Shown here: piece after piece, positions 45,605 to 58,004 of the stretch
How the letters are laid out: every line of letters begins with the position of its first letter
How positions within the stretch are numbered: position 1 is the first letter of the stretch
Assembly (NCBI GenBank): GCA_944380295.1
Contig: CALWHE010000002.1
Coordinates: 57,237-121,236 of the forward strand
Direction: 5' to 3'
DNA from: an uncultured Christensenellaceae bacterium
Lineage (GTDB): Bacteria; Bacillota; Clostridia; Christensenellales; UBA3700
DNA: 64,000 nt
Translations under genes and position numbers: made by a program
The notes under the pieces: generated by a model
Databases searched by the model: none
What the model saw: only the letters and a program-made list of their open reading frames with translations
Told to the model about the DNA's origin: nothing

Positions 45605-46342
45605 TCAGTCCTGCGGCGTGGTCACCACCGTTTCCGTATCTTCCGCGGCGGTGCTTTTGCGCGTGGAGATGACTTCTCCCGTTTTGCTGTCTATCAGCGC
45701 CGCCCAATAATCGTCCCTGTCCGCGATGAAGGACACGAACCAATAAAAGCCCCCTTCCGGATCGTGATCGTTGCGCACCAGTTTGACGTAAGTTTCCCTG
45801 TTGAAGTCGCCCTCAGCCAGAGCCGCGTCTATCTCCGCCTTAAAACTTTCCGCCGCTATCTGCAGCGCCGCCTTGTTGTCTATCTCCGTCACGGCGTTTT
45901 CCAGCGCCACTTCCGTGACCTTGCCCTCTCCGTCCGTAAACGTGACGGACAACACTTTGCCTATCTCTTCCACGCCTTGCAGCTGCGCGGCGAAAGTCAC
46001 GCCGAAATTATCCTTGCTCAAAGCGCCGGACAGCGTGCCGCTCTCTCCCGTCAGCACATAAGTGTATTCCTTGTCGAGCATCGCCGGTTTGAGCGGGCGC
46101 AGAGAAAGGCGCACCTCGTCGACCAGCGTGCCCACTTTGCCGTCAGAGATGAACAGCTCTTCTTTGTTCACGCCGATGAGCTCCGCTTCCAGCTCTTCCG
46201 TTTTGCCGAAGTAATACATGTATTGATCGTAACTGAGCGTATCTTCCGGTTTGAAGTCGCCCTCGTCGCCGCACGCCGCGGCGCAAAATACCGCCGTAAG
46301 GCAGACGATGACCGCCGCGGCGATGAGGATAATTTTTTTCAT
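45605..46342 (-). CDS. Lipoprotein with PepSY-like repeats
   Basis: 245 residues from the ATG at 46342, preceded by a perfect AGGAGGTG. Signal peptide MKKIILIAAAVIVCLTAVFC ends with cysteine in CAAAC. The C-terminal half has two PepSY-like units; the second ends YWAALIDSKTGEVISTRKST, with the pattern usual for PepSY. Such domains often restrain peptidases or bind envelope partners. Unlike the three other lipoproteins in this window it has no C-terminal membrane span. Placed downstream of the V-ATPase terminator; no convincing promoter of its own. Confidence 0.82.
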   Translation of the reverse strand: MKKIILIAAAVIVCLTAVFCAAACGDEGDFKPEDTLSYDQYMYYFGKTEELEAELIGVNKEELFISDGKVGTLVDEVRLSLRPLKPAMLDKEYTYVLTGESGTLSGALSKDNFGVTFAAQLQGVEEIGKVLSVTFTDGEGKVTEVALENAVTEIDNKAALQIAAESFKAEIDAALAEGDFNRETYVKLVRNDHDPEGGFYWFVSFIADRDDYWAALIDSKTGEVISTRKSTAAEDTETVVTTPQD

Positions 46343-46401
46343 AAGCACCTCCTGTGACGGTAAATCATATGACGTATTACGGGGAAATATTACGCGGACA
46401 T

Positions 46402-46423
46402 AAAAAAAACCGCCTGGCGGCGG
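46402..46423 (-). terminator. Terminator of the V-ATPase operon
   Basis: CCGCC/GGCGG stem (46410-46414 with 46419-46423), TGGC loop, followed on the minus strand by eight T. Located 24 bp after the subunit D stop. Confidence 0.85.
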
Positions 46424-46446
46424 CATGATTTGACGCATGCGCGGTC

Positions 46447-47079
46447 TTATTTGTCTTCTATCATCGATTTGACTTTCATCAGGCGCACGGTGGCGGAACG
46501 TTCGTTTTCGTCCAGTTTCATGGTGATGTATCTGATGGTTTCTTCCGTCTGCGGGATCAGCACATATTCCAAAGCGTTGACCCTGCGGCGGTTTTTTTCT
46601 ATCTCGATGGCGAGCATATTGCACGTTTTTTCCACCTGCGCCAGCTCGATCAGCTTTTCGGACAGCTTGCTCACCGTGAGCACGGATTCGTCCAGCTGCG
46701 CCGTGACCTGCGCAAAAGAATAAGGGAACGCCTCTCCGGCCTCCTCGCGGCTCACTTCCATGTGCGGCACGGCAACGCTCATCACGTTTTCCACCCCCGC
46801 CTTGATTTTGAGCGCGCGGGAAGGCATGGCGAGCGCTTCTTCCACCACATAGTCTTCGCAACACGAACGCGCCAGGGCAAAGGAGCGCAGCGCCCCGGAG
46901 AGCTCTTCTTCCACCTCTGCACGCAGCCGCTTGTTTTCTTTGGCAAGCTCCACAAAACGGCGCACCATCTCATCCGACTTGTCTTTGAGCATTTTGTGCC
47001 CTTTGACCGCCGTGCTCAGCCGCCGCTTTAAGTTGCGCAGCTCCATTCTGGTGGGATTTACGTTGAGCCTTTCCGCCAT
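46447..47079 (-). CDS. ntpD: V-type ATPase subunit D (central stalk)
   Basis: 210-residue coiled-coil rotor shaft. MAERLNVNPTRMELRNLKRRL at the start and NALEYVLIPQTEETIRYITMKLDE near the C-terminus match subunit D. It begins directly after subunit B (ATG next base after the stop) and is the last gene of the operon before the terminator. Confidence 0.96.
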   Translation of the reverse strand: MAERLNVNPTRMELRNLKRRLSTAVKGHKMLKDKSDEMVRRFVELAKENKRLRAEVEEELSGALRSFALARSCCEDYVVEEALAMPSRALKIKAGVENVMSVAVPHMEVSREEAGEAFPYSFAQVTAQLDESVLTVSKLSEKLIELAQVEKTCNMLAIEIEKNRRRVNALEYVLIPQTEETIRYITMKLDENERSATVRLMKVKSMIEDK

Positions 47080-48480
47080 TTATTCTTCCTCTTTTGCGCG
47101 CGCTTGGACCACGGGACGGTAATATTTCTCCAAAAATTCGTCCCTGACGCGCTTCATCTCGCTCTCCGGCAGCATGGCGAGCAGCTTCCAGCCTATGTCC
47201 AAAGTTTCTTCTATGCTGCGGTTTTTGTCAAAGCCCTGGTTGAGATACTCCTTTTCAAACTCCTGCGCAAACGCCGCGTAAAGCCTGTCCGTGGGCGTGA
47301 GCGCGGCGTCGCCCAACACGGCGGCAAGTTCTTTGGCGTCCTTGCCCTGCGCGTAGGCGGCAAACAGCTGGTTCATATTGTCCGAATGATCTTCTCTGGT
47401 CTTGCCCTTGCCTATGCCCTTTTGCTTCAACCTGGAAAGAGAAGGCAGCACGTCCACGGGCGGAGCGATACTCTTTTTGTAAAGCTCTCTGCTCAAAATT
47501 ATCTGCCCTTCCGTGATGTAACCGGTCAGATCGGGTATGGGGTGCGTTTTGTCGTCCTCGGGCATGGTGAGGATGGGTATTTGCGTGATAGAGCCTTTTT
47601 TGCCGATGATCCTGCCCGCACGCTCATACATGGTGGCAAGGTCGGTGTAAAGATAACCGGGATAACCGCGCCTGCCGGGCACTTCCTTGCGCGCGGCGGA
47701 CACCTCTCTGAGCGCTTCGCAATAATTGGTGATGTCCGTCATGATGACCAAAACGTGCATGTCCTTTTCAAACGCCAGATATTCCGCGGCGGTGAGCGCC
47801 ATACGCGGCGTGGAGATACGCTCCACGGCGGGATCGTCGGCAAGATTGATGAACATCACGCTGCGCTCTATCGCGCCCGTGCGGCGGAAATCGCTCATAA
47901 AAAAGTCCGCCTCTTCATATGTTATGCCCATGGCGGCAAAAACGACGGCGAATTTTTCCGAATCGTCCAACACCTTTGCCTGGCGCGCTATCTGCGCGGC
48001 AAGTTCCGCATGCGGCAGTCCGGACATGCTGAACACTGGCAGTTTTTGCCCTCTGACCAGCGTGTTAAGTCCGTCTATCGCCGACACGCCCGTCTGAATG
48101 AATTCGTCGGGAAAATCGCGCGCCGCCGGATTGATGGGTCTGCCGTTGATGTCCAGCCGCGCCTGCGGGATCACGGGCGCGCCGCCGTCTTTGGGTCTGC
48201 CCAACCCGTCGAACACTCTGCCCAACATGTCTTCGCTCACGGCAAGTTCCAAGCTTTTGCCCAAAAAGCGCGCCTTGGAGGTGGACATCTGTATGCCTTG
48301 CGAGCTTTCAAAAAGCTGCACCATGGCTTTATCTCCGTCCACTTCCAGCACTTTGCCCAGCCTGACGCTGCCGTCTTTGGCGGCAATTTCCACAAGTTCG
48401 TCGTATTTGACGCCCTCTACGCCCTCCACCAGCATCAGCGGTCCGACTATCTCTCTTATCGTCTTATACTCTTTAAGCAT
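47080..48480 (-). CDS. ntpB: V-type ATPase subunit B (regulatory nucleotide-binding)
   Basis: 466 residues. The F/V-ATPase fold is clear ([38 protein letters not shown]), but the P-loop is replaced by [18 protein letters not shown], as expected for the non-catalytic B subunit. It alternates with subunit A in the A3B3 head. AGGTG precedes the ATG, 8 bp after subunit A. Confidence 0.97.
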   Translation of the reverse strand: MLKEYKTIREIVGPLMLVEGVEGVKYDELVEIAAKDGSVRLGKVLEVDGDKAMVQLFESSQGIQMSTSKARFLGKSLELAVSEDMLGRVFDGLGRPKDGGAPVIPQARLDINGRPINPAARDFPDEFIQTGVSAIDGLNTLVRGQKLPVFSMSGLPHAELAAQIARQAKVLDDSEKFAVVFAAMGITYEEADFFMSDFRRTGAIERSVMFINLADDPAVERISTPRMALTAAEYLAFEKDMHVLVIMTDITNYCEALREVSAARKEVPGRRGYPGYLYTDLATMYERAGRIIGKKGSITQIPILTMPEDDKTHPIPDLTGYITEGQIILSRELYKKSIAPPVDVLPSLSRLKQKGIGKGKTREDHSDNMNQLFAAYAQGKDAKELAAVLGDAALTPTDRLYAAFAQEFEKEYLNQGFDKNRSIEETLDIGWKLLAMLPESEMKRVRDEFLEKYYRPVVQARAKEEE

Positions 48481-48488
48481 TTTTCACC

Positions 48489-50258
48489 TCACGCGTTGAC
48501 CAACGCCTCTATCTCTTGCCTCATCAAAGCGTCTATTTCGGCAAATTTATTGCTCTGCTTTTCCGGGATATATTTGCATCTGCCTATCTGTTCACGGCTC
48601 TTGATCGCCAGCAGATCGTCCAGATCCGCGCCCTTTGCCAAGGCGTCCGCGCTCAGCGTGTGGCAGTCCAGAATGAGTTTGAGCATGCGGAACTGCTTTT
48701 GCAGCGAGGCATAAGTGTCCACCTCGTTGAAGGCGTCCTGATGCAGATAATCTTCTCTGATCGACTTTGCCGTTTCCATGGTGAGCCTGTCTTCCGCGGA
48801 CAGAGCGTCCATGCCCACCAGGCGCACTATCTCGTTGAGTCCCGCCTCTTCCTGCAAAATGCTCATGGCGCGGCTGCGCTGCTCCGCCCACTTGGAGTTG
48901 ACGTTGTTGTCATACCACTCCGTCATCCTGTCCCCGTAAAGCGAATAACTGGCTATCCAGTCTATGGCGGGGAAATGCCGCTTGTATGCCAAAGAGGCGG
49001 AAAGTCCCCAGAACACTTTGACTATGCGCAGCGTTGCCTGCGACACCGGCTCCGAAAGGTCGCCGCCGGGAGGCGACACAGCGGAGATCGCCGTGACCGA
49101 CCCCACTCTGTTGTCTGTGCCCAGCGTGCGCACCACGCCGGCGCGTTCGTAATAGCTCGCCAGGCGCGACGAAAGATATGCAGGATAACCCTCTTCGCCG
49201 GGCATCTCTTCCAGTCTGCCCGACATCTCGCGCAGCGCTTCCGCCCAGCGTGAAGAAGAATCCGCCATGATAGCCACGTTATAACCCATGTCGCGGAAGT
49301 ATTCCGCAATGGTGATGCCCGTATAAATGGACGCCTCGCGCGCCGCCACGGGCATATCGGAAGTGTTGGCGATCAGCACCGTGCGCTTCATCAGCGGCTC
49401 TCCGCTGCGCGGGTCGGTGAGCTGAGGAAATTCGTTGAGCACGTCCGTCATCTCGTTGCCGCGCTCTCCGCAGCCCACGTAGACGATGATCTCCGCGTCC
49501 GCCCATTTTGCCAGCTGATGCTGCACCACCGTTTTGCCGCTGCCGAAGGGTCCGGGTATGCACGCCGCGCCGCCCTTTGCCACGGGGAAAAAGGTGTCTA
49601 TCACCCTTTGCCCCGAGATGAGCGGCATGGAAGGCGACATCTTGCTCTTGTAAGGTCTGCCTATCCTCACCGGCCACTTTTGCATCATGGTCAGTTTTAC
49701 TTCGCCCTTGTCGCCCGTGAGCACGCACACGGTTTGATCCACCGTGAATTCCCCTTCTTCTATGCTCTTTATCGTGCCCGAAACCCCCGGCGGGACCATG
49801 ATGCGGTGCTCCACCAGGCTGTTTTCCCGCACCGTGCCTATCACGTCGCCGGCAGACGCCTGCGCGCCTTTTTTCATCACGGGCACGAATTTCCACTTTT
49901 TTTCGTGATCGAGCGCGGGCATGTCTATGCCTCTGCCTATCCTCTCCCCGCTGGCTTCCATCAGCTTGCGCAGGGGGCGCTGAATGCCGTCGTATATGCC
50001 TTCCAAAAGACCCGGTCCCAACTCCACGGAAAGGGGCGCGCCGGTGGATACCACCTCTTCGCCCGGTCCCAGACCGCCCGTTTCTTCATAGACCTGAACG
50101 GAGGCTCTGCCGCCCCTCATCTCTATGACCTCGCCGATGAGGTTGCGCGAACTTACGCGCACCACGTCGAACATGCGGCAGTCGTCCAAGCCCTCCGCCA
50201 CGATGAGCGGACCGGCAACTTTGATTATCCTTCCCTTTTTCTGCTTTGTCTGCGCCAT
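48489..50258 (-). CDS. ntpA: V-type ATPase subunit A (catalytic)
   Basis: 589 residues from the ATG at 50258, chosen for its AAGGAAG and because residues upstream are unlike the family. Walker A is [17 protein letters not shown] near residue 233; the non-homologous insert typical of A subunits lies between about 115 and 185. [13 protein letters not shown] contains the catalytic glutamate region. Drives ATP hydrolysis or synthesis coupled to the sodium rotor. Confidence 0.97.
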   Translation of the reverse strand: MAQTKQKKGRIIKVAGPLIVAEGLDDCRMFDVVRVSSRNLIGEVIEMRGGRASVQVYEETGGLGPGEEVVSTGAPLSVELGPGLLEGIYDGIQRPLRKLMEASGERIGRGIDMPALDHEKKWKFVPVMKKGAQASAGDVIGTVRENSLVEHRIMVPPGVSGTIKSIEEGEFTVDQTVCVLTGDKGEVKLTMMQKWPVRIGRPYKSKMSPSMPLISGQRVIDTFFPVAKGGAACIPGPFGSGKTVVQHQLAKWADAEIIVYVGCGERGNEMTDVLNEFPQLTDPRSGEPLMKRTVLIANTSDMPVAAREASIYTGITIAEYFRDMGYNVAIMADSSSRWAEALREMSGRLEEMPGEEGYPAYLSSRLASYYERAGVVRTLGTDNRVGSVTAISAVSPPGGDLSEPVSQATLRIVKVFWGLSASLAYKRHFPAIDWIASYSLYGDRMTEWYDNNVNSKWAEQRSRAMSILQEEAGLNEIVRLVGMDALSAEDRLTMETAKSIREDYLHQDAFNEVDTYASLQKQFRMLKLILDCHTLSADALAKGADLDDLLAIKSREQIGRCKYIPEKQSNKFAEIDALMRQEIEALVNA

Positions 50259-50259
50259 T

Positions 50260-50586
50260 TCAGTCTTCCTTGTTAAACAATATATCCGTTCCGACGGCAC
50301 GTTCCACGTCCGCCTTTATTCCCGCCATGCCAAACCCCGTCGTGCCAAACGAGGAAGGAATGGGTATCACCGCAGGATATGCCTTGCGCTTGTATTTTTC
50401 CAGCGCGTCGCCCATGCCGGACGCCAGATCCTCCGTGATGAAGATCACGCAATGATCTTTTGCCCGCGTCTTTAATATCTTTTCCGCCTCGGCGGCGCTC
50501 TCCGCGGCAAACACGTCCATGCCCGCCGCCTTGAAGGCGAGCACGATGTCTTTATCCCCTATCACCGCGGCTCTTTCTTTATACAT
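50260..50586 (-). CDS. ntpF: V-type ATPase subunit F (central stalk)
   Basis: 108 residues with a Rossmann-like core: [32 protein letters not shown] and [15 protein letters not shown]. Small regulatory stalk subunit binding D. It overlaps the subunit C gene by 8 bp and ends 1 bp before subunit A. Confidence 0.92.
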   Translation of the reverse strand: MYKERAAVIGDKDIVLAFKAAGMDVFAAESAAEAEKILKTRAKDHCVIFITEDLASGMGDALEKYKRKAYPAVIPIPSSFGTTGFGMAGIKADVERAVGTDILFNKED

Positions 50587-51535
50587 AAAACTCCCTCAGT
50601 CTTTCTTTGATGAGCGCCTTGTCCGCGTTTATTTTGAGCAAGGTCAGGATCATCTTCACCGCTTTCAGCTCCGTTTTTTTCGCCACGTAATACCCCGCCA
50701 CAGGCGCCACGGAAAACAGATCGTAACGATCGGCGGCGAACATTTGCAGCTGCGCGTTGTCTTTGCACGCTTCAAAGCGGGCAAAAGAGCGGGTCTGCAA
50801 ATATTCCTTCACGCTCTTTGCCACGGAAGTGTAACAGAGTTTGTCCAGCACCGCTTCTTCGCTTTCCCCTTCCGCCGCCGCAAAAAAGTCCGCGCCTATC
50901 GTGCCGCCCGGCATGAACGATCCCGCGGACATGCGCATGCCGTGCTTTTTCCCGCGCAAAAAGAGCTGCACGTTGGCGTGATCTATCTCTATCTGCCAAT
51001 ATTTTTCTATGCTGCCCGCCTTTTTGCTCGCTTCGAGCACGTGCGCATACATCGCCTTGTCCAAAACCTCGTCTATATATCTGCCCGAATGCGGCGCGGT
51101 GGCAAAATGCACGTCTATCTCCGCCAAAGCTTTTGCCATCTGCGGCGGCAGTTTGGCGTAATCATCGTTCATCACGCACTCTTTCAACTCTTCCACGTCT
51201 GTTTTGCCCGCCGGTGCCAGCATGAAATCAGGCTCGGCAATGCCGCCGTATTTTGCCTTCATCAGCGCCTTGGCGTTATGATAGTCGTTACGCAGAGAAA
51301 AGGAATCCAAGCCCTTTATGCCCTCCGCCTCTTTCATGAAGCGCGCCAGCTTTTGCTCTTCCGCGGCTATCATGGCGTCCACGCCCTCGCCCGCATTGCC
51401 AAAGCCGTTCTCCGCCAATATTTTGAGCGCGGCGTCAAACGATTCGGCAAAAACCAGCCTGGTGATCTTGTCCGATCCCAAGAGCGTGTTTTCCAGCGAG
51501 CGCGCGATGGACGCGACATAGATGAGATCCGCCAT
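50579..51535 (-). CDS. ntpC: V-type ATPase subunit C
   Basis: 318-residue helical protein of the V0 d/AC39 family linking rotor shaft to membrane ring. MADLIYVASIARSLENTLLG at the start and NDYHNAKALMKAKYGG match the family. Abuts the subunit E stop. Confidence 0.92.
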   Translation of the reverse strand: MADLIYVASIARSLENTLLGSDKITRLVFAESFDAALKILAENGFGNAGEGVDAMIAAEEQKLARFMKEAEGIKGLDSFSLRNDYHNAKALMKAKYGGIAEPDFMLAPAGKTDVEELKECVMNDDYAKLPPQMAKALAEIDVHFATAPHSGRYIDEVLDKAMYAHVLEASKKAGSIEKYWQIEIDHANVQLFLRGKKHGMRMSAGSFMPGGTIGADFFAAAEGESEEAVLDKLCYTSVAKSVKEYLQTRSFARFEACKDNAQLQMFAADRYDLFSVAPVAGYYVAKKTELKAVKMILTLLKINADKALIKERLREFYV

Positions 51536-52120
51536 TTATTCTCCTTTGAACAATACGTCGGTAACCGCCGTTTCGCAGTTTTCGCGCACCAGGCGCAGTT
51601 CCTCTTCCAAGGTGAGGTTTTTGTCGTATTGTTTGCCGGACAAGATGACTCCGCCGAGAAAATCGCCGCGCTCTTTGGCAAGTTTGATCTTGACTCCCGC
51701 CGCCTTGGCGATGCCGGCGATAAACGCCGCCGTCACCGTCTTCTCGTCTTCGGCGCAGATGACCACCTCGTCCCCGTCTTCCGCCGCGCTGCTTATGGCG
51801 CGCGTCAGATACGCCTTGTATGCCTTTTTGTCCGCTTTGAGCGCCTGCGCCGCCCGGGCGAACGCCCCGTCTATCAAAGCGCTTTTGCAGGCGGAGATCT
51901 CTCTGCGCGCGTCCAGAGCGTCCACGCTCCTGCCGCGCGAGATCACCTGTTCGGTCAGAGCGTCTTTATCCGCCAGCATTTTTTCCGCGTATGCTTCCGC
52001 CGCACGGCGCGCCGCGGCAACCGTCTGCCCGGCTTTTTCTTCCGCAGCAGCCACTTCCTGCGCGGCGGCTGCCTGTGCGTCGCTTATTATTTTGTCTATG
52101 ACAGCGTTTTTATCGTTCAT
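51536..52120 (-). CDS. ntpE: V-type ATPase subunit E (peripheral stalk)
   Basis: 194 residues. Long N-terminal Ala/Glu helix (ISDAQAAAAQEVAAAEEKAG) pairs with the G/H subunit in the stator; the globular C-terminal part ends DVLFKGE. Divergent in sequence, as usual, and identified also by operon position. Confidence 0.88.
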   Translation of the reverse strand: MNDKNAVIDKIISDAQAAAAQEVAAAEEKAGQTVAAARRAAEAYAEKMLADKDALTEQVISRGRSVDALDARREISACKSALIDGAFARAAQALKADKKAYKAYLTRAISSAAEDGDEVVICAEDEKTVTAAFIAGIAKAAGVKIKLAKERGDFLGGVILSGKQYDKNLTLEEELRLVRENCETAVTDVLFKGE

Positions 52121-52124
52121 TTTT

Positions 52125-54602
<2,478 letters not shown>

Positions 54603-54613
<11 letters not shown>

Positions 54614-54947
54614 ATCTTGCGCTCAACTGCTCCAATATTATTTTCACCGCTTCCGGCGTGTTCTGCTCCGCCAGCGCGGTCAGCTGTTTTTTCCTGCCTT
54701 CGCACTCTTCGCGCGCTGCCATGCTCCGCTCGAAAACGACCCGTTCCGCGTCCGCGCGCACCTTTCTGAGCGCGTCTTTCGCCCTTTCTTCGCCCTCGGC
54801 TTTTATGCGGGCGGCGTCCGTCTGCGCCCGTGAGAGCGCTTCTTTGGCTTGGGCTTTGGCGGCAAGCGCTATCTCTTCCGCCTTTGCCTCCGCCTGCAAG
54901 ATATTTTGGATAACTTCGCCCATATCGGGCTTTTCTTCCCCTGTCAT
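54603..54947 (-). CDS. V-type ATPase subunit G/H (peripheral stalk)
   Basis: 114 residues almost entirely predicted helix and rich in Ala, Glu, Lys and Arg, with heptad-like spacing (KAEEIALAAKAQAKEALSRA). Short helical subunits of this kind lead V-ATPase operons and pair with subunit E. AAGGGG precedes the ATG. It follows rpiB by 10 bp. Confidence 0.8.
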
Positions 54948-54957
54948 CGCCGCCCCT

Positions 54958-55407
54958 TTATTTGAAGTATTTTTCCTCTATCGCCGTTATCTTGGCAACG
55001 CGCCCCGCATGCCTGCCGCCGCCGAACGGGGTGTCCAGCCAGGCACGCACCATCTGAACAGCCAGAGCGGGAGAAACCACCCTGCCGCCCATGGAGAGAA
55101 TATTGGCGTTATTGTGTTCCGCGCTCATGGTGGCGGTGAACACGTCGTGACACACGGCGCACCTGATACCCTTCACCTTGTTGGCGGCAATGGCGATGCC
55201 TATGCCCGTGCCGCACATGAGTATGCCTTTTTCACATCTGCCGGAAGACACTTCCTCCGCCACGGCAAGCGCAAAATCGGGATAATCCACGGACGATGAG
55301 TCAAAACAGCCCATGTCCTTCACCTCTATCCCCCTGCCTTTGAGTTCCGCCAGAACGGCGTCTTTTAAGACGATGCCGCCGTGATCGCAGCCGATTGCAA
55401 TTTTCAT
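54958..55407 (-). CDS. rpiB: Ribose-5-phosphate isomerase B
   Basis: Interconverts ribose-5-phosphate and ribulose-5-phosphate; some family members act on allose or galactose phosphates. 149 residues with IGCDHGGIVLKDAV, catalytic Cys in LMCGTGIGIAIAANK and HNNANILSMGGRVV. GGAGG precedes the ATG and a TTGCAT-17-TATAAT promoter lies upstream. With only 10 bp to the V-ATPase genes and no terminator, this promoter probably drives the whole ATPase operon. Confidence 0.95.
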   Translation of the reverse strand: MKIAIGCDHGGIVLKDAVLAELKGRGIEVKDMGCFDSSSVDYPDFALAVAEEVSSGRCEKGILMCGTGIGIAIAANKVKGIRCAVCHDVFTATMSAEHNNANILSMGGRVVSPALAVQMVRAWLDTPFGGGRHAGRVAKITAIEEKYFK

Positions 55408-55427
55408 AAAGCCTCCGTGTTAAAATA

Positions 55428-55456
55428 ATTATATCATATGCGCAACGATTATGCAA
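55428..55456 (-). promoter_or_regulatory. Promoter of rpiB and probably the V-ATPase operon
   Basis: TTGCAT (55456-55451), 17 bp, TATAAT (55433-55428). Confidence 0.75.
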
Positions 55457-55550
55457 TACGCATTTTGCGGCACTTTTACGCGATCTGTCGCTTAAAATGC
55501 CTTTTCGCGCACATATGACGGGTTTTTGATATCGTTTTTACAAATTTTTA

Positions 55551-56003
55551 TCATTTATTTGACAAATAGCGCTCTTTTATGTAAGAGATGAGGCTGTCCG
55601 TCGCCTTGTCCAGCGTGCGGGCGCACTTTTCATAGACCTCCGCGTCCGCTCCGAACGGATCGGGCACGTCGCCGCACGGCGCCACTTCGCAAAATGCCGC
55701 CAGCTTGTCGTCGTCCACCACCGTGGCGAGCGCGGCGCGCTGTTCCCAGGTCATGGTGACGATGAGGTCGCTTTCGTCCGCCAGCCGTTGCGTGATGGGC
55801 CGTGAGGTGTGCGTAAAACCGGTGATACCCAATTTTTTCAGCGCCTCCGCCGCCTTGGGGTTCATGCTCTCGCCGTAAGTCATCATCATGGCGGCGCTGT
55901 CCGCCTCAATGTCCAGCCCCTGCTCTTTTGCCTTGCGCTGCATGATGGCTTGCGCCATGGGCGAACGACAGGTGTTGCCCGTGCAGACAAACAATACTTT
56001 CAT
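55551..56003 (-). CDS. Low-molecular-weight protein-tyrosine/arginine phosphatase
   Basis: 150 residues with the catalytic P-loop VCTGNTCRSPM (C-x5-R) at residues about 6-16 and the general-acid DPFG motif near residue 117. The Thr following the Asn in CTGNTCRS is the form found in YwlE-type protein-arginine phosphatases, so arginine phosphatase activity is possible. It overlaps tsaC by ATGA; ywlC (tsaC)-ywlE-like pairing is known in Bacillus. Confidence 0.9.
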   Translation of the reverse strand: MKVLFVCTGNTCRSPMAQAIMQRKAKEQGLDIEADSAAMMMTYGESMNPKAAEALKKLGITGFTHTSRPITQRLADESDLIVTMTWEQRAALATVVDDDKLAAFCEVAPCGDVPDPFGADAEVYEKCARTLDKATDSLISYIKERYLSNK

Positions 56004-56992
56004 ACTCTCTTCCCTCCCGCGGCTTTGTTTACCCTGTTCATCACCGAAGCCGCCACTCCCCGATCTCCCAGATCTTCGCAGATGATGAAGTCCGCCGTTT
56101 TTTCTCCTTTATGCAGCGCGGCGTAAACGTTGCGGCACACCTCTTCATCCGTGCCGCCCAGGTTGATGAAGCGCGCTCCGCCCAGCATGGCGGCATGCTC
56201 TCCCCGGCAGAGTATGACGGGGTTTTTGCCGGCATTTTTTTGCCGCTCGTAACACGCCAGCGCGGAAGAGATGTTTTCCGCCACCACGCATTCGCAGGCG
56301 GGCGCGTAATGCTTATACTTCATGCCGGGCGCGGGCGCCGCCGCCAACACCTTGCCGCTGTGCGACTTCACGTCCTCGCCCAAAACGTGCGCAATCATCT
56401 CCGCCGTCACCGCGCCGGGGCGCAGCACCACGGGGGCTTCCCCGGTGATGTCGAGCACGGTGGACTCTATGCCCACCTCGCATTCTCCGCCGTCTATTAT
56501 CAGGGGTATCCTGCCGTTCATGTCCTCAAAAACGTGACGGGCGGACGTGGGGCTGATCCTGGTGGAGAGATTTGCCGAAGGCGCAGCCACCGGCACGCCG
56601 CAGGCGGCAAGAAAGCGCGCGCACACGGGATGCGAGGGCACGCGCACGCCCACGGTATCCAAGCCCGCCGTGACCTCGTCCGGAATATCGCTCCCGCGCG
56701 GCACCACCAGCGTGAGCGGACCGGGCATGAACGTTTCCACCAAAACTTCATACTTTTTGTCGTAACCGCGCGTGACGCGCCCTATTTGGTTTTTATCGGG
56801 AAGATGCACGATGAGCGGATTGTCCATGGGTCTGCCCTTGGCGGCAAACACCGCCCGCACCGCCTGCGGATCGAACGCGTTGGCTGCCAAACCGTAAACG
56901 GTTTCTGTGGGGAAAGCCACCACGCCGCCCGCGCGCACTATCTCCGCGCCCGCTTTTATGCCTTGTTCTCCGCTTAAAATTTTTGTTTCCAT
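56000..56992 (-). CDS. tsaC: Threonylcarbamoyl-AMP synthase with Sua5 domain
   Basis: Makes threonylcarbamoyl-AMP for t6A37 modification of tRNAs reading ANN codons. 330 residues: YrdC domain (about 1-205) with IVRAGGVVAFPTETVYGLAA, KGRPMDNPLIVH and VPSHPVCARFL; then the Sua5 domain, with KYKHYAPACE linker. Standard Sua5/YwlC length. It starts 3 bp after zip and overlaps the phosphatase gene by 4 bp. Confidence 0.95.
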   Translation of the reverse strand: METKILSGEQGIKAGAEIVRAGGVVAFPTETVYGLAANAFDPQAVRAVFAAKGRPMDNPLIVHLPDKNQIGRVTRGYDKKYEVLVETFMPGPLTLVVPRGSDIPDEVTAGLDTVGVRVPSHPVCARFLAACGVPVAAPSANLSTRISPTSARHVFEDMNGRIPLIIDGGECEVGIESTVLDITGEAPVVLRPGAVTAEMIAHVLGEDVKSHSGKVLAAAPAPGMKYKHYAPACECVVAENISSALACYERQKNAGKNPVILCRGEHAAMLGGARFINLGGTDEEVCRNVYAALHKGEKTADFIICEDLGDRGVAASVMNRVNKAAGGKRV

Positions 56993-56995
56993 ATC

Positions 56996-57763
56996 TCACT
57001 CCGCCAGCCAAAGTATAAGCGCTCCGACCATCACGCCCAGGATCGCGCACACCGCAACTTTTTTGCATTTGACGCGCGCATACGCCTCCGCCAGCATATC
57101 GTCGAATATTATATAGAGCAGCGCGCCCGCCGAAAGCGCCAGGCACATGCCCGTCAGCACGCCGGAGACGTTGCTCACAAAATACCCGATCAGCGCGCCC
57201 GCCACCGTGGCTATGCCCGTGGACGCGGCGATCAGCACGCCGAGCGGACGCTTTATCCCCGCGCGGCAGAACGCCGCCGCCATGGCGATGCCCTCCGGAA
57301 TGTTGTGCAGCGCGATCAGCAGCGCCGCCAGCCACGCCGAACCGGTCAAAGACAGCGAGCCTATCATCATGCCTTCCGGCACGTTGTGCAGCACCAGCGC
57401 CACCGCCAGGGAAAGCCCCACGTAAAGCTCTCTTTTGCCTTCCGCGCTGTGCAGATCGGGCGCAAGCTCCTGACCTTCGTGCTTATGCTCGCCCGACTTT
57501 TTGTCGAGCAGAGCGCCCGCGCCGAACACCACCGCCGCGCCGATAAAGGTGAAAAGCAGAGTTATCCATATCTCGCCGCATGCCTCCAACGACTCCGGCA
57601 AAACGTCCAAAAACACCAGCGCCGCCATAAAACCGGCGGTGAACGCCATCAGCAGACTGAGCAGTTTTTCTCCCCTGCCGTGAACGGACACCGGAATGAG
57701 CGCGCCTATCAAAGTTCCCGCCACTCCGGAAAGCAGACTCCACAATAACGCTTCCCACCACAT
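56996..57763 (-). CDS. ZIP-family metal transporter
   Basis: 255-residue, eight-span carrier for zinc or related divalent metals. Helices 4 and 5 contain the two metal sites ALVLHNVPEGMMIG and IALHNIPEGIAMA, both intact. A His/Glu-rich loop (KKSGEHKHEGQELAPDLHS) between spans 3 and 4 may bind metal. First gene of the zip-tsaC-phosphatase unit. A TAAAAT box ends 6 nt before the ATG, with no Shine-Dalgarno, so the message appears leaderless. No Zur-type operator recognised. Confidence 0.93.
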   Translation of the reverse strand: MWWEALLWSLLSGVAGTLIGALIPVSVHGRGEKLLSLLMAFTAGFMAALVFLDVLPESLEACGEIWITLLFTFIGAAVVFGAGALLDKKSGEHKHEGQELAPDLHSAEGKRELYVGLSLAVALVLHNVPEGMMIGSLSLTGSAWLAALLIALHNIPEGIAMAAAFCRAGIKRPLGVLIAASTGIATVAGALIGYFVSNVSGVLTGMCLALSAGALLYIIFDDMLAEAYARVKCKKVAVCAILGVMVGALILWLAE

Positions 57764-57769
57764 GGCTAT

Positions 57770-57798
57770 ATTTTAGTCTTTTTTTTTGAGATATGCAA
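57770..57798 (-). promoter_or_regulatory. Promoter of zip-tsaC, leaderless
   Basis: TTGCAT (57798-57793), 17 bp, TAAAAT (57775-57770). The +1 at 7 nt falls on the A of the zip ATG (57763). Confidence 0.65.
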
Positions 57799-57947
57799 GC
57801 GTTGTCCGCCCCGTGCGGGGAGATAATCCGAGGAGCGTCGCCTTCGGATATTGCGCGGCAAAGCATGCGTTCGACGGCAACGCGAAATGCGGCAAAAAAA
57901 TATTAGACATAATGTTGAAAATTTTTGTAAAAACTTGCGGATAAAGG

Positions 57948-57976
57948 TTTACTTTTCGCGCGCGCGATGATATAAT
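57948..57976 (+). promoter_or_regulatory. Promoter of the DUF1508 repeat protein
   Basis: TTTACT (57948-57953), 17 bp, TATAAT (57971-57976). Confidence 0.7.
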
Positions 57977-58004
57977 ATTATTATCAAAAAAAGGAGAGAT
58001 ATAC

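Noticed and set aside
50259..50300. Upstream start for ntpA (adds 14 residues)
   Set aside because: Overlaps ntpF, lacks a ribosome-binding site and residues are not family-like; ATG 50258 follows AAGGAAG.
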